Assembly: GCA_003481745.1 (NCBI GenBank)
Contig: QULP01000004.1
Span: 353,718 to 417,717, forward strand
Origin: Firmicutes bacterium OM04-13BH
GTDB lineage: Bacteria; Bacillota; Clostridia; Lachnospirales; Lachnospiraceae
Length of the DNA: 64,000 nucleotides
Reading direction: 5' to 3'
The translations under genes and the position numbers were made by a program. Each line of letters begins with the position of its first letter. The first letter of the stretch is position 1. Below are positions 8,189 through 17,121 of the stretch, piece by piece. Under the pieces are notes generated by a model that had not been told where the DNA came from, did not search any database, and was given only the letters and a program-made list of their open reading frames with translations.

Positions 8189-8935
8189 TTATTCTATATT
8201 CTTCAAAGTAAACCGGCTGACTTGCTCCATATCTCCGTTTACTTGAGAATCATTTTCAATCTGTGCGATCTTTTCATCATACTTTTGTTCACGCACTTCC
8301 CTTTCGACTGCAATTCTTGCGGTTTCGAGATCCGCATTTTCCTCGCTTCCTCCAAAAATCCAGTCTCGACTTTCATAACATTCTAAAATCTCGGCTTCTG
8401 TCAGCTCCATCCCCTCACGAGTGAGATCATTGCAGTATTGTTCCTTCAAGGTACTGATTTCATAATCCAAATATAGCTGGAATGTATATTCCTTGAGTCC
8501 ATAAATTACTTCGCCTTTTGCAACTTTTTCGCTTCGTTCTGCGTTTTCGTCCTTCCAACGCTGATCCAAAGCTTCATAGCTGCTGTCGGATACATCCCCG
8601 CATTCTTTTGCAAGATCATACACCGCATGAATATATTTCAGCTGCTCTACGGTATTTTCCGCTAAAATTTCATAACCGTGTTTGTCATCATACTCTTTTT
8701 CCCAGAAATCTTCTTCATAAATTGCATTGTAATCTTGTTGAATCTGCATTTTGGTATCATACTCTACGGATTTCATACAATTTAGATATTCCTCTTTACC
8801 AATCGAATGTTCTCCAACCGTTAAATCGAATTGCTTGTGATTATTGTATTGGACGGCACACGTGGCAATTCCTGTGACTGCAATCACGAATACTGCAATT
8901 CCAAGCTTTTGAAACTGCGTTTTTCGATTCTTCAT
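8189..8935 (-). CDS. lnbY: LnbY-like membrane-anchored helical chaperone candidate
   Basis: A 248-residue protein with an N-terminal membrane anchor (about 9-28, LGIAVFVIAVTGIATCAVQY) and an otherwise charged, mostly helical extracellular part. KEEYLNCMKSVEYDTKMQIQ and the ELTEAEILECYESR segment are reminiscent of SurA/PrsA-type chaperone folds. It ends 18 bases before the GH136-type gene and is transcribed first in the same operon. Known: bifidobacterial LnbX needs the dedicated partner LnbY, and Eubacterium ramulus GH136 has an equivalent helical N-terminal domain. The function here is inferred from position and fold character. The start is ATG 8935 behind AAGGGAAG; a longer frame to 9139 runs into the upstream terminator and is unlikely. 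Confidence 0.55.
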   Translation of the reverse strand: MKNRKTQFQKLGIAVFVIAVTGIATCAVQYNNHKQFDLTVGEHSIGKEEYLNCMKSVEYDTKMQIQQDYNAIYEEDFWEKEYDDKHGYEILAENTVEQLKYIHAVYDLAKECGDVSDSSYEALDQRWKDENAERSEKVAKGEVIYGLKEYTFQLYLDYEISTLKEQYCNDLTREGMELTEAEILECYESRDWIFGGSEENADLETARIAVEREVREQKYDEKIAQIENDSQVNGDMEQVSRFTLKNIE

Positions 8936-9112
8936 AGTCTTTTCTTCCCTTCTGCATAGAGTTTTATCCTGCCTATACGCAGACTGTATCTGTCTAATTT
9001 TGACTTCATTATAACAATCTGTTTCTTTTTCGGCTCGTCCTTTTTGATTGATTCCATCGCTGATTTTGTCAAATTCGGAACTAGAATGAAATTTCTTTTT
9101 TTGTGTTCGGGC

Positions 9113-9166
9113 ACAAAAAAAATGAGCAGAAACCCCCAACCGACTCGTCGGATAGGATTTTCTGCT
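9113..9166 (-). terminator. Terminator after small XRE regulator
   Basis: The arms GAGCAGAAA (9124-9132) and TTTCTGCTC (9158-9166) are followed on the reverse strand by a run of U from 9122 to 9114. It abuts the stop codon of the XRE gene and separates it from the lnbY-lnbX operon. Confidence 0.85.
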
Positions 9167-9421
9167 CTATAGCAGATAAAAAACAATATCCTCGTCAATG
9201 ACGAGGATATCTTCTATACGGGTATTTAATACTCTGCTTAAAATAACAAAGTTATCCAGAGTTGGCAGGGAATTTCCTGAGAGCCATTTATAAATGGCCT
9301 GTGGATATTCAAATCCCATTGCTTCTTGAATATCTTTCACAGTGTATCCCTTTTCTTTAAGAAGTGTCTTGATGCGTGTGCCGGTTTCTTTTTGCAGAAT
9401 TGACAAATACACAGGTTTCAT
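9167..9421 (-). CDS. Small XRE-family helix-turn-helix regulator
   Basis: An 84-residue protein consisting almost only of a Cro/C1-type domain: RIKTLLKEKGYTVKDIQEAM, then GFEYPQAIYKWLSGNSLPTL and LSRVLNTRIEDIL. Such single-domain proteins bind DNA as dimers. The ATG at 9421 is preceded by GGAGG nine bases upstream. It is monocistronic, with a strong terminator immediately after the stop codon, and nothing in the sequence identifies its target. Possible targets are the downstream lnbY-lnbX operon or its own promoter. Confidence 0.8.
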   Translation of the reverse strand: MKPVYLSILQKETGTRIKTLLKEKGYTVKDIQEAMGFEYPQAIYKWLSGNSLPTLDNFVILSRVLNTRIEDILVIDEDIVFYLL

Positions 9422-9539
9422 AATTTTGCACCTCCATGAAATTCAAGTCGAAAGCCAGGCTTCCGACTGAGATATGCCATCCCGAAACATTATTTCATTT
9501 TATCATTTTCAGCAATAAAAATCCAGCTTTTCTTTCTTC

Positions 9540-10235
9540 CTATTCTAAAAATTTTTTAATATTTTCAAACATAATTTCTATCTTATCCACCTTTTTTTCT
9601 GTGTGATAATGACCGCAGTACCATTTCTGATAATTAAGTCTATCCTCAATTTTATCCAACCATTCCTCTGTTGTTCTATCCACCTTGCTCTGGTCTAATC
9701 CTTCCAAAAAGACTTCCGTCGGTTCATATTTTAACGGTACGGTATGGCTTAACACTACATCCACATTCCAGCTGAGTTCATTCAATTTCCGTTCCACGTT
9801 CTGCTTGATTTCCTCAGAAGGCTGTTCATCCGGCCACCAGCCATACCCATGAATCAATCGGTACATTCTATCGACACTATATGCACCGCCTGTTACAATA
9901 GTCTGCTTTCCATTAAAATCAAAAACCTCTCCATCCTTTGCAAAAAGCAAATCCGGATACTCCTTTTCATAATAAACCACACCGCCACGCCATAATTTTT
10001 CCTGATAGCTTCCTATCGTCTGCGGTCTTTGCTCATGATTTCCATGAATACAAAAAAATGTAATTGGTAGGGTTTCCAGAAACTCTTTCTTTACATGGTC
10101 TTTTACCCATCCAAAGAAATTAATACCTGCGTCCCCAAGAATAATCAAAACATCCTCACGGCTTGTTTTGAATTTGCCGCAAAACTGCTCAATCCGCTCA
10201 AACTTCCCGTGGGTATCTCCTGTGATGTAAATCAC
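9540..10235 (-). CDS. Calcineurin-like metallophosphoesterase
   Basis: A 231-residue cytoplasmic phosphoesterase with the whole metal-binding signature in order: GDTHG near residue 6, GDAG near 35, GNHE near 63, SHTVP near 165 and GHYH near 210. These residues coordinate two metal ions in the family. The natural substrate cannot be told from sequence. I chose the GTG at 10235, which follows AAAGGAAGGTGG. A longer reading frame to 10289 would translate a copy of the dispersed intergenic repeat and is rejected. The gene lies just downstream of the hybrid histidine kinase gene, about 50 bases away, and may be read through from it. Confidence 0.82.
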   Translation of the reverse strand: MIYITGDTHGKFERIEQFCGKFKTSREDVLIILGDAGINFFGWVKDHVKKEFLETLPITFFCIHGNHEQRPQTIGSYQEKLWRGGVVYYEKEYPDLLFAKDGEVFDFNGKQTIVTGGAYSVDRMYRLIHGYGWWPDEQPSEEIKQNVERKLNELSWNVDVVLSHTVPLKYEPTEVFLEGLDQSKVDRTTEEWLDKIEDRLNYQKWYCGHYHTEKKVDKIEIMFENIKKFLE

Positions 10236-10260
10236 GATTTTCCACCTTCCTTTAAATTGT

Positions 10261-10289
10261 AAAGCGGGGGAATGCTTATCTGCGTTCAA
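10261..10289. repeat. Dispersed repeat, copy 3 (partial)
   Basis: Bases 10261-10289 match 34219-34247 at 28 of 29 positions (shared core GGAATGCTTATCTGCGTTCA). The copy overlaps the stop codon of the hybrid kinase gene (10286-10288) and lies directly before the phosphoesterase ribosome binding site. Confidence 0.7.
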
Positions 10290-12451
10290 CTACCTGCCAA
10301 TTTATGAATTACTTTTACCAGTAATTCTGCATCAACAGGCTTCGCAACATGCTCATCCATTCCTGCTTCTTTTGCTCTTATTCTGTCCTCCGTAAAGGCA
10401 TTTGCTGTCATTGCAATAATCGGTATTGTTTTTGCATCCTCTCTGTCCAAAGACCGGATCAGTCTTGCTGCTTCATATCCATTCTTGACCGGCATCATAA
10501 TATCCATAAGAATGACATTAAATTCACCAACTCTGCTTTTTCTGAATCGTTCAACAGCTTCCTGCCCATTCCATGCTTTGGTCACGTCAGCACCTTCATT
10601 TCGAAGCACAAATTCAGAAATTTCCATATTCAGCTCATTATCTTCTGCCAGAAGAATATGCAGTCCCCGTATAGAAGCTTCTGATTTTTTTTCGATTTCA
10701 ACTTTGCCGCTCCTGTCTGTATTAATCCGAAATGGAACCCGGATCACAAATGTAGTCCCTACACCCTTTTCACTTTCAAGGTTAATTGTTCCGCCCATTT
10801 TCTCAACCAGCTTCTTTGAAATCGCCATTCCCAAGCCTGTTCCGGCAAATTTTGTACGGCTTCCTGTATGTTCCTGTGCAAAAGGCTCAAAAACATATTT
10901 CTGAAATTCCTCAGTCATTCCGATTCCGGTATCCCTGCAGACAAATTCCATCGTCGGCATTTCTGTCTGCTCTGATGGAATTTCCCGGCAGCTGAGATAG
11001 ATATACCCGTTTGCTCTGTTATATTTCACTGCATTCGACAGGATATTCATCATCACCCGTTTCACATGCCCCGGACTTCCGATAAGCTCTCGGTGTATGA
11101 TTTCTTTTTTCTCCCATACAATTCGGATATTCTGTTCTGCGGCAATCTGCTTGATCACAATAAGCACTTCTTTGGAAATACTACTTAGATTGAATGGAAT
11201 TTCTTCCATAACGACTTCTCCCGACTCCAGCCTACTCATATCCAGAACATCATTTACCAGTTCCAGCAACAGATTGGATGCCTCTTTAATTTTTGTCCTG
11301 TATTCCGTCTGTTTCTCCATATCATCTGCATAATGGTCTGCCATATTAACCACACCGCAGATTCCATTGATCGGAGTCCGGATATCATGGCTCATCCGCT
11401 GAAGAAACTCAGTTTTTGCCTCATTGGCGGCTTCTGCCTTTTTTGCCGCGCTCAATAGTTCTGCCTTATATTTTTCATCTTTTTCCTGTTCCTGTTTCTG
11501 ATGCGCCAGATTGGTTCGGTATGCCCAGAACCAGAATATACTAAATATCAGAAAATAAAGAAAAATAACGCTTATCACACTTAATGGAAGGTTACGGAAC
11601 ACTTCTATATCCGGAAGATACGCATAGATATAATAATCCCTCTGCTTCAGCATGACTCCGTAGCATCCGCTTCCTTCTTTCCTCAAATGATAAATGTGCT
11701 GACTGTCTGTATGCTTTTTCATTGCCTGAACAACTTCGTTGTCGGCTGTATTCTGTCTCAACAGACTCTCATCATTACTGGCAACAACGATTCCCTCGTC
11801 TGCAACAATAATCGTTCCATCTTTCTGAGTACTATAGCCATTTAAAAGACCCTGTATCGTCAGTGTATAGTTTCTGGCAAATTCCGGAGATGTGTAATAG
11901 TAGATTGCCACGATACCCGGTGCATCTTTTCTGGCACAGGCTGCAATATCGATATGTGACCCATCTTCCCTGTCAAACCGTTCCGAATAGCTTCTTTCTT
12001 CATATCCGGCAAAATCCATGATAATGTCTTTTTGCAGATACTCCGTAATCTCACCTGTCAGAGACTCATCCATACTGTATTCACAGTCCGTCTTTCCCTC
12101 TGTATCCAGTACAAGGATACCATCCACCCAGAGAGTCTGAAGATTTCCTTTGAGGAACTCCCGGCTTAGCTGACCGCCGTTTTCTATTTCTATGTTAATA
12201 TTTGTACTCATCTGTCTGGCACTTTCAATCGCACGGAGAAGACTTTTGGATTCCGAAGATTCATTATAATGAGTGTAGGTAGAGCACTGCACTTTGACAT
12301 AATTTACAATCTCCACCATTCTTTTCTCTGCTTCCGTTTTTTCTGTGTGGAAGAAATAAAGCAGGGAAACTACAGCCACACAGATTCCAATCAGACCGCC
12401 GAGCAGCTGGATTCGTTTTTCTTTTTTCTTTCTCTTAATATCCAAGATCAT
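10286..12451 (-). CDS. Hybrid sensor histidine kinase with receiver domain
   Basis: About 721 residues. There is a membrane helix at about 14-35, an extracytoplasmic sensor region (about 36-285, Cache-like in length and character), and a second helix at about 287-310. Then come a short coiled coil, a HisKA domain with phospho-accepting His355 in SHDIRTPING, an HATPase domain (NILSNAVKYN, DTGIGM, GTGLGMAISKK) and a C-terminal receiver domain with Asp650 in LMDIMMP and KPVD. No DNA-binding output is fused, so a phosphorelay partner is expected. The start is ambiguous: ATG 12451 is used here, but TTG 12445 has the ideal distance from GGAGG and ATG 12478 is also possible. It overlaps the solute-binding lipoprotein gene upstream, implying translational coupling and a shared signal. 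Confidence 0.85.
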   Translation of the reverse strand: MILDIKRKKKEKRIQLLGGLIGICVAVVSLLYFFHTEKTEAEKRMVEIVNYVKVQCSTYTHYNESSESKSLLRAIESARQMSTNINIEIENGGQLSREFLKGNLQTLWVDGILVLDTEGKTDCEYSMDESLTGEITEYLQKDIIMDFAGYEERSYSERFDREDGSHIDIAACARKDAPGIVAIYYYTSPEFARNYTLTIQGLLNGYSTQKDGTIIVADEGIVVASNDESLLRQNTADNEVVQAMKKHTDSQHIYHLRKEGSGCYGVMLKQRDYYIYAYLPDIEVFRNLPLSVISVIFLYFLIFSIFWFWAYRTNLAHQKQEQEKDEKYKAELLSAAKKAEAANEAKTEFLQRMSHDIRTPINGICGVVNMADHYADDMEKQTEYRTKIKEASNLLLELVNDVLDMSRLESGEVVMEEIPFNLSSISKEVLIVIKQIAAEQNIRIVWEKKEIIHRELIGSPGHVKRVMMNILSNAVKYNRANGYIYLSCREIPSEQTEMPTMEFVCRDTGIGMTEEFQKYVFEPFAQEHTGSRTKFAGTGLGMAISKKLVEKMGGTINLESEKGVGTTFVIRVPFRINTDRSGKVEIEKKSEASIRGLHILLAEDNELNMEISEFVLRNEGADVTKAWNGQEAVERFRKSRVGEFNVILMDIMMPVKNGYEAARLIRSLDREDAKTIPIIAMTANAFTEDRIRAKEAGMDEHVAKPVDAELLVKVIHKLAGS

Positions 12452-13250
12452 CCACCTCCAGATACTTTTCCGGATCATCCAGATATTTTTCAATGATTTT
12501 CAGGGATGTGCCATCCTGACGCATTTCTTCCAGTGTCTGATCCATTTGCTCACAGATTCCTCTGTCATCCTCTTTTGCAAAAGCAACACCTATTCCGGTG
12601 ATCATCAGAGGTTCTTCCAGGATACGGAAGCTTGCATCATAATCCTTCATATATTGAACGATAGATTCCTCGTGTGCTGCAACCGCATCTACATATCCTT
12701 TCCCAAGAAACGTATAGATCAGCTCCCTATGTCCCAGGCTGATCAGATTTCCCAGTTTCGGGATTCTTTCATCTGTCCGCTTCAGAAAGATACCTTCCGG
12801 TTTGGTTGTGGACTGGACAGCCAGATTCTTTCCCTCCAGGTCACTCAGTTTATAGATATCACTGTTCTCATTTACAGCGACCACCTGACGGCTTGCTATA
12901 TACGGTCCTGCCCAGCGATAATCATCAAGACGCCCTTCCATGGAAAAGCAGCCCATGATACAGTCAATTTCTCCACTCTCCACCAGTTCTTTTTTCTTCT
13001 CCCAGTTGATCTGGACAACATCCACCTGATAGCCCATTCTTTTGAATGCTTCTGTAGCCAGTTCTACATCTATACCCGTCGGCACGCCATCTTCATTCAG
13101 ATAGTTGTATGGTGGATAGTTATCGCTGCCGAGGGTAATAACAGGTTTTTCTGGTTCTTCTTTCGTGTTATCTGTGTTTTTACACCCTGCCAGGGTAACT
13201 GCTAAAAATCCCGCAAGCAGAATGCCTGCAAGCACTCTTTTTCCTTTCAT
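12435..13250 (-). CDS. Family 3 solute-binding lipoprotein
   Basis: A 271-residue extracellular lipoprotein. The signal peptide ends in the lipobox LAGC, followed by a linker and a bacterial family 3 solute-binding domain (ITLGSDNYPPYNYLNEDGVP, GIDVELATEAFKRMGYQVDV, SDLEGKNLAVQSTT, RRLDDYRWAGPY-like region). This fold usually binds polar amino acids or other small molecules. No ABC permease or ATPase gene is next to it; instead its 3' end overlaps a hybrid histidine kinase gene, so it probably presents a ligand to that sensor rather than feeding a transporter (inference). An in-frame ATG at 13289 would add 13 residues; the shorter start gives a normal lipoprotein signal and AGGGA lies 10 bases upstream. 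Confidence 0.82.
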   Translation of the reverse strand: MKGKRVLAGILLAGFLAVTLAGCKNTDNTKEEPEKPVITLGSDNYPPYNYLNEDGVPTGIDVELATEAFKRMGYQVDVVQINWEKKKELVESGEIDCIMGCFSMEGRLDDYRWAGPYIASRQVVAVNENSDIYKLSDLEGKNLAVQSTTKPEGIFLKRTDERIPKLGNLISLGHRELIYTFLGKGYVDAVAAHEESIVQYMKDYDASFRILEEPLMITGIGVAFAKEDDRGICEQMDQTLEEMRQDGTSLKIIEKYLDDPEKYLEVDDLGY

Positions 13251-13405
13251 TTTTCGTCTATCCCTAACTATCCCTTTCGTTTTTTTCATATCTGATTCTC
13301 TGCCATTTGTTACTATTCTTTGAAATATGGGCATTCATACCAAAACAGAAGATATCTAATCTTTTTAGGAATAAATATCTTTTGCTTTTAAGTTAATGAC
13401 ATTGC

Positions 13406-14767
13406 TTATTTTCGCTCTAAGCATGCGACAGTTTCTACATGCACGCTCGACGGAAACATATCACACACTGCCACTTTTTCCAACTGATAATTCTCTTCAC
13501 ACAAAATTTTTAAATCTCTTGCAAGTGTTGCAGAATCACAACTGACATAAACAATGCGTTTTGGTTTCATCTGGAGCATAGTAGAAAGCAGTGTCTCATC
13601 ACATCCTTTTCTTGGTGGATCTACCACGATAACATCGGCATACACTCCGTCCTTTTCGTATTTTTCCGGAAGCACTTCTTCTGCTTTTCCGACATAAAAC
13701 TCAGCATTTTCAATTTTATTGAGTGCTGCATTTTTCTTTGCATCTTCAATTGCAGCCGGTACAATTTCCACTCCATATACCTGTTTTGCTTTCTGTGCTA
13801 AAAACAGGGAAATTGTTCCGATTCCACAGTATAAATCCCAAACCGTTTCATTTCCGTCAAGCCGGGCATATTCGAGTGCAGTCTGATACAACTTAACCGT
13901 CTGTACCGGATTAACCTGATAAAATGAAAGCGGAGAAATCTGATATTTGATGTCTCCAATATAATCCGTAATCGTTTCTCTTCCCCATAAAGGAAGAATC
14001 TCATCTCCTAAGATTACATTTGTCTGTTTTTTATTAACATTCAAGGTAATACTTGTCATACCTGAAATTTTTGCTAATTGTCTGCAAAGTGCTTCGGCAT
14101 TCGGAATTGAAGTTCCATTGATAATCAGACAGACCATAATCTCTTTCGTTGTAAATCCATAACGAATAAGTACATGACGGATAAGTCCTTTTCCTGTGGT
14201 TTCATCATAAGGTTCTACTTTATTTTCTTCCATATAAGAAATGATTTCATTTAAAGTCATTTCATTAACTTCCACTCCAAGCAGGCAGTTTCGGTTTGGA
14301 ATAATCGAATGAGTCCGTCCGGCATAAAATCCGGTTACAATATTTCCCTCTTTGTCTTTTCCAAATGGAAACTGTGCTTTATTTCGATAGCGCCACGGGT
14401 CTTCCATGCCGATTACTTTTTCAATCGTAAAGTTATCAAAACCTCCGATTCTGCGGAGGTTTGCTTCTACTTTATTTTTCTTAAACGCAAGCTGGGCTTC
14501 ATAATTCATAAACTGAAGCTGACAGCCTCCACAGGCTCTTGCCTGCGGACACTTTGCTTCTACGCGGTCTTTTGACGGCTCTAACACTTTCATCAGTCTT
14601 GCAAATCCATAGTGTTTTTTTGTTTTCATGATTTTTGCTTCGACTTTATCTCCAATCACTGCATCTTTGATAAATAAAGTGTAACCATCTGCTTTTCCGA
14701 TTCCGGCACCTTCATGACTCATATCTTCAATTGTCACCTGTACCAAATCATTTTTCTTAAATTCCAT
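13406..14767 (-). CDS. rlmD: 23S rRNA (uracil-5-)-methyltransferase, RlmD/RumA type
   Basis: A 453-residue SAM-dependent RNA methyltransferase. The order is an N-terminal TRAM RNA-binding domain (1-60), an iron-sulfur cysteine cluster (CPQARACGGCQLQF), the central RNA-binding region, and a Rossmann methyltransferase domain with DLYCGIGTISLFLA and VDPPRKGCDE. The catalytic cysteine lies in VYVSCDSATLARDL. Known role: 5-methyluridine formation in 23S rRNA; Firmicutes homologues may modify one or both of the RlmC/RlmD positions, so the exact site is uncertain. The ATG follows TGAGGAATAAATAAA. It starts 5 bases after the yhaM stop codon and is the last gene of an htrA-like/yhaM/rlmD operon. Confidence 0.9.
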   Translation of the reverse strand: MEFKKNDLVQVTIEDMSHEGAGIGKADGYTLFIKDAVIGDKVEAKIMKTKKHYGFARLMKVLEPSKDRVEAKCPQARACGGCQLQFMNYEAQLAFKKNKVEANLRRIGGFDNFTIEKVIGMEDPWRYRNKAQFPFGKDKEGNIVTGFYAGRTHSIIPNRNCLLGVEVNEMTLNEIISYMEENKVEPYDETTGKGLIRHVLIRYGFTTKEIMVCLIINGTSIPNAEALCRQLAKISGMTSITLNVNKKQTNVILGDEILPLWGRETITDYIGDIKYQISPLSFYQVNPVQTVKLYQTALEYARLDGNETVWDLYCGIGTISLFLAQKAKQVYGVEIVPAAIEDAKKNAALNKIENAEFYVGKAEEVLPEKYEKDGVYADVIVVDPPRKGCDETLLSTMLQMKPKRIVYVSCDSATLARDLKILCEENYQLEKVAVCDMFPSSVHVETVACLERK

Positions 14768-14772
14768 TTTAT

Positions 14773-15726
14773 TTATTCCTCACCGCACTGTGTTTTTCTT
14801 AAGTTTGATTCAAAGAAACGGTTGTATCCAAGCCAGTCTTTATTGTCTCCCGCTGAACGGAAGATTTCTGTAATCGTTTCCATCTTGGCATCCGTATTAT
14901 CTGCAAGGTTTAAAGCAGCAGCCTCTGCAAGTGCCGGTTTTTTCGGTGAACCATATTCAAGTTCGCCATGATGTGCCAGAATACAATGTTTTAATTCACT
15001 TTCTAATTTTGCCGGAAATCCCGGAATTTCCTTTGCCATATCGTGAATCATCTCTGTACCGATCATAATATGTCCGAGTAATTGTCCGTCATCGGTATAA
15101 TCATTCATCGGAAATGCACTTAACTCCACGGTTTTTCCAATATCATGAAGCATTGCTGCGGTAATCAGCAAATCACGATTTAAGACCGGATATGCTTTGC
15201 TGTAATACTGGCAAAGACGCACTACCCCAAGTGTATGCTCTAACAAGCCACCGATAAATCCGTGATGTACAGTCTTTGCTGCTGAATTTCCCTTAAATGT
15301 CTTGATAAATTCTTCATCTTCCTCAAAGAATTTCACAAGCAGTTTATTTAAATAAGCATTTTTAATGCTGTGCACATATTTCAGTAATTCTTCATACATT
15401 CCGTCAATGCTTTTTTCACTGATTGGAAGATAGTTTCCAGGTTCGTATTCTCCCTCATGCGCCTTTCTTGCACGTTTAATGCTGACCTGAAGGCTTCCCT
15501 GAAAAGAAGTAACATCTCCGATGACATCAATATAATCAAGTGTGTCAAAGTCATCAATTCCCTGAGAATTCGGTTCCCAGATTTTTGCATCAATTGTGCC
15601 TGTCTTATCCTGTAAAATTACATTTTCATAAGGTTTTCCGTTTTTGGTAACTGCCGGCTGTTTATGCTTACACAGATAAATTCCTGAGATTTTTTCACCT
15701 TCACGCAGTTCATTAATAAATTTCAT
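14773..15726 (-). CDS. yhaM: 3'-5' exoribonuclease YhaM
   Basis: A 317-residue protein with an N-terminal OB-fold (about 10-90, GTIDAKIWEPNSQGIDDFDT) and a C-terminal HD phosphohydrolase domain with HHGFIGGLLEHTLGVVRLC, AAMLHDIGKTVEL and HCILAHHGELEYGSPKKP. This combination and length match YhaM of Bacillus, an RNA 3'-5' exonuclease involved in trimming and decay, with HD-type metal ligands all visible. It lies between the HtrA-like gene (49 bases upstream) and rlmD (5 bases downstream), all on the same strand, which indicates co-transcription. Confidence 0.92.
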   Translation of the reverse strand: MKFINELREGEKISGIYLCKHKQPAVTKNGKPYENVILQDKTGTIDAKIWEPNSQGIDDFDTLDYIDVIGDVTSFQGSLQVSIKRARKAHEGEYEPGNYLPISEKSIDGMYEELLKYVHSIKNAYLNKLLVKFFEEDEEFIKTFKGNSAAKTVHHGFIGGLLEHTLGVVRLCQYYSKAYPVLNRDLLITAAMLHDIGKTVELSAFPMNDYTDDGQLLGHIMIGTEMIHDMAKEIPGFPAKLESELKHCILAHHGELEYGSPKKPALAEAAALNLADNTDAKMETITEIFRSAGDNKDWLGYNRFFESNLRKTQCGEE

Positions 15727-15775
15727 AATTCTCCTAACCTCTGGTCCTTTATTGGTCCTCTTTCTTTTTCTTTTT

Positions 15776-17062
15776 TTATAATGCTCCGAGTGTCACATCA
15801 AATGTAACCTCTACATATCCTTCTGTCGCCTGCCGCATTGCCTTTACTTTTATTGTGTCACCGCTGTTACATGCTTTTAGCTGTTGCTGGTATTCTTTCA
15901 TGCTCTCTATTTTCTCGCCATTTACTTCTGTTATCACGTCCGCATTTTGAATTCCTGCCTGCATTGCCGGAGAATCCACTTCCACACTTTCTACAAAAAC
16001 TCCTTTGGGAATTCCCTTTTTCTCGGAAATCTGTGGTGTAATTGTTTCTCCTGTGACCCCCATATAGACAATACTCTGATTGTTAGATAATGTTTCTATT
16101 AGTTCTTTTATCTGAGAAATAGCAAGTCCTGTCACCATGTTTTTAGAATCTCCCAAAGCAAAAGACTGCGCAATAACGCCAATCAGTTCGCCTTCGGTAT
16201 TTAACAAAACTCCACTTCCCTTTTCACTTCCAACAATATCAGTAGTCAGTATACCATACTCTGCATCAATTTTGGAAACAGAATTTGTCACAGAAGTCAG
16301 AATTCCAAAGCCAATAGAATCTTTATACTCCATCGGACTTCCGACTGCAATTACCGGTTCTCCTTGTTCTGCACTGTAAGAATTTCCAAGTACAGCTGTT
16401 CCGATTTTACTTCTTGTATCAGATTCAATCTCTGAATCTGATATCTTTAATATCGTAAGCCCGGTACTTGTATCTGATTTTAAAAATCTTGCATCAACAA
16501 CCGTATCGTCACAAAACTGTACCTGAATTCGATCTACATTTTTCACAATCCCATACTGCGTCAGCACATAAAGTTCCTGCCCGTTATCCGCTACAATCAC
16601 TCCCGACATCTGGCTTTCATAAGGAGTCTGAAACCAGTCTTCATCACTTTTAACACCGATAACCGTTACCATCGCTTCTTTTATTTTATCTGCTTTTTTC
16701 AGTACTTCCTTATACATTTCGCTATAATTATCAATAGAAAGTCCGGACTGCTCACCTTCCTCCGATTCGCTTATGTCTTCTGTATCAATACCCGCATCTG
16801 TCTGTTGTTCCTCTTTTTTCTCTGTCTCTTCGTCAGTTGGAATTTCTACTTTCTGTTCCGTCCTCTTTTTATTTTCAACTGCCTGCGAAATCTGCGGCTC
16901 TACAACTGCAAAAACCAGTGCGGCTGTAAGTCCAAAAATCGCTCCTGCCCCTGCAAGAACTCCTGCTGCCTTCCACATTTTTTTCCTGTCTAATGGTTTT
17001 TTCTTAATTGTTTCTTTTATAAATTCATACGATCCGTCTTCCTTATTCTTTTTCTCGTCCAT
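15776..17062 (-). CDS. HtrA/DegP-like PDZ protein lacking the catalytic triad
   Basis: A 428-residue membrane-anchored protein. A cytoplasmic N-terminus (1-32) is followed by a membrane helix (about 33-54), an acidic linker (about 60-115), a trypsin-fold domain (about 125-320) and a C-terminal PDZ domain (about 330-425, starting YMGVTGETITPQIS). It aligns with HtrA proteases, but the catalytic residues are missing. Where the family has TNxHVV it has TQYGIV (Gly171). Where it has DxxTDLAVLK it has DTSTGLTILK (Gly201). The active-site loop GNSGGPL is replaced by EKGSGVL (around 282). It is therefore probably a pseudoprotease acting as a surface binding or signalling protein. It heads the operon with yhaM and rlmD. 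The fold is well supported; the lack of activity is inferred. Confidence 0.85.
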   Translation of the reverse strand: MDEKKNKEDGSYEFIKETIKKKPLDRKKMWKAAGVLAGAGAIFGLTAALVFAVVEPQISQAVENKKRTEQKVEIPTDEETEKKEEQQTDAGIDTEDISESEEGEQSGLSIDNYSEMYKEVLKKADKIKEAMVTVIGVKSDEDWFQTPYESQMSGVIVADNGQELYVLTQYGIVKNVDRIQVQFCDDTVVDARFLKSDTSTGLTILKISDSEIESDTRSKIGTAVLGNSYSAEQGEPVIAVGSPMEYKDSIGFGILTSVTNSVSKIDAEYGILTTDIVGSEKGSGVLLNTEGELIGVIAQSFALGDSKNMVTGLAISQIKELIETLSNNQSIVYMGVTGETITPQISEKKGIPKGVFVESVEVDSPAMQAGIQNADVITEVNGEKIESMKEYQQQLKACNSGDTIKVKAMRQATEGYVEVTFDVTLGAL

Positions 17063-17121
17063 GTAGATTCCTCTGCTTTTTTGGTTTTTATAAAAAACTT
17101 TTTGAGAACACCCTGTCTCTC

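Noticed and set aside
10236..10289. N-terminal extension of the metallophosphoesterase
   Set aside because: The extension would be the translation of a dispersed intergenic repeat, and the GTG at 10235 has a much better ribosome site.
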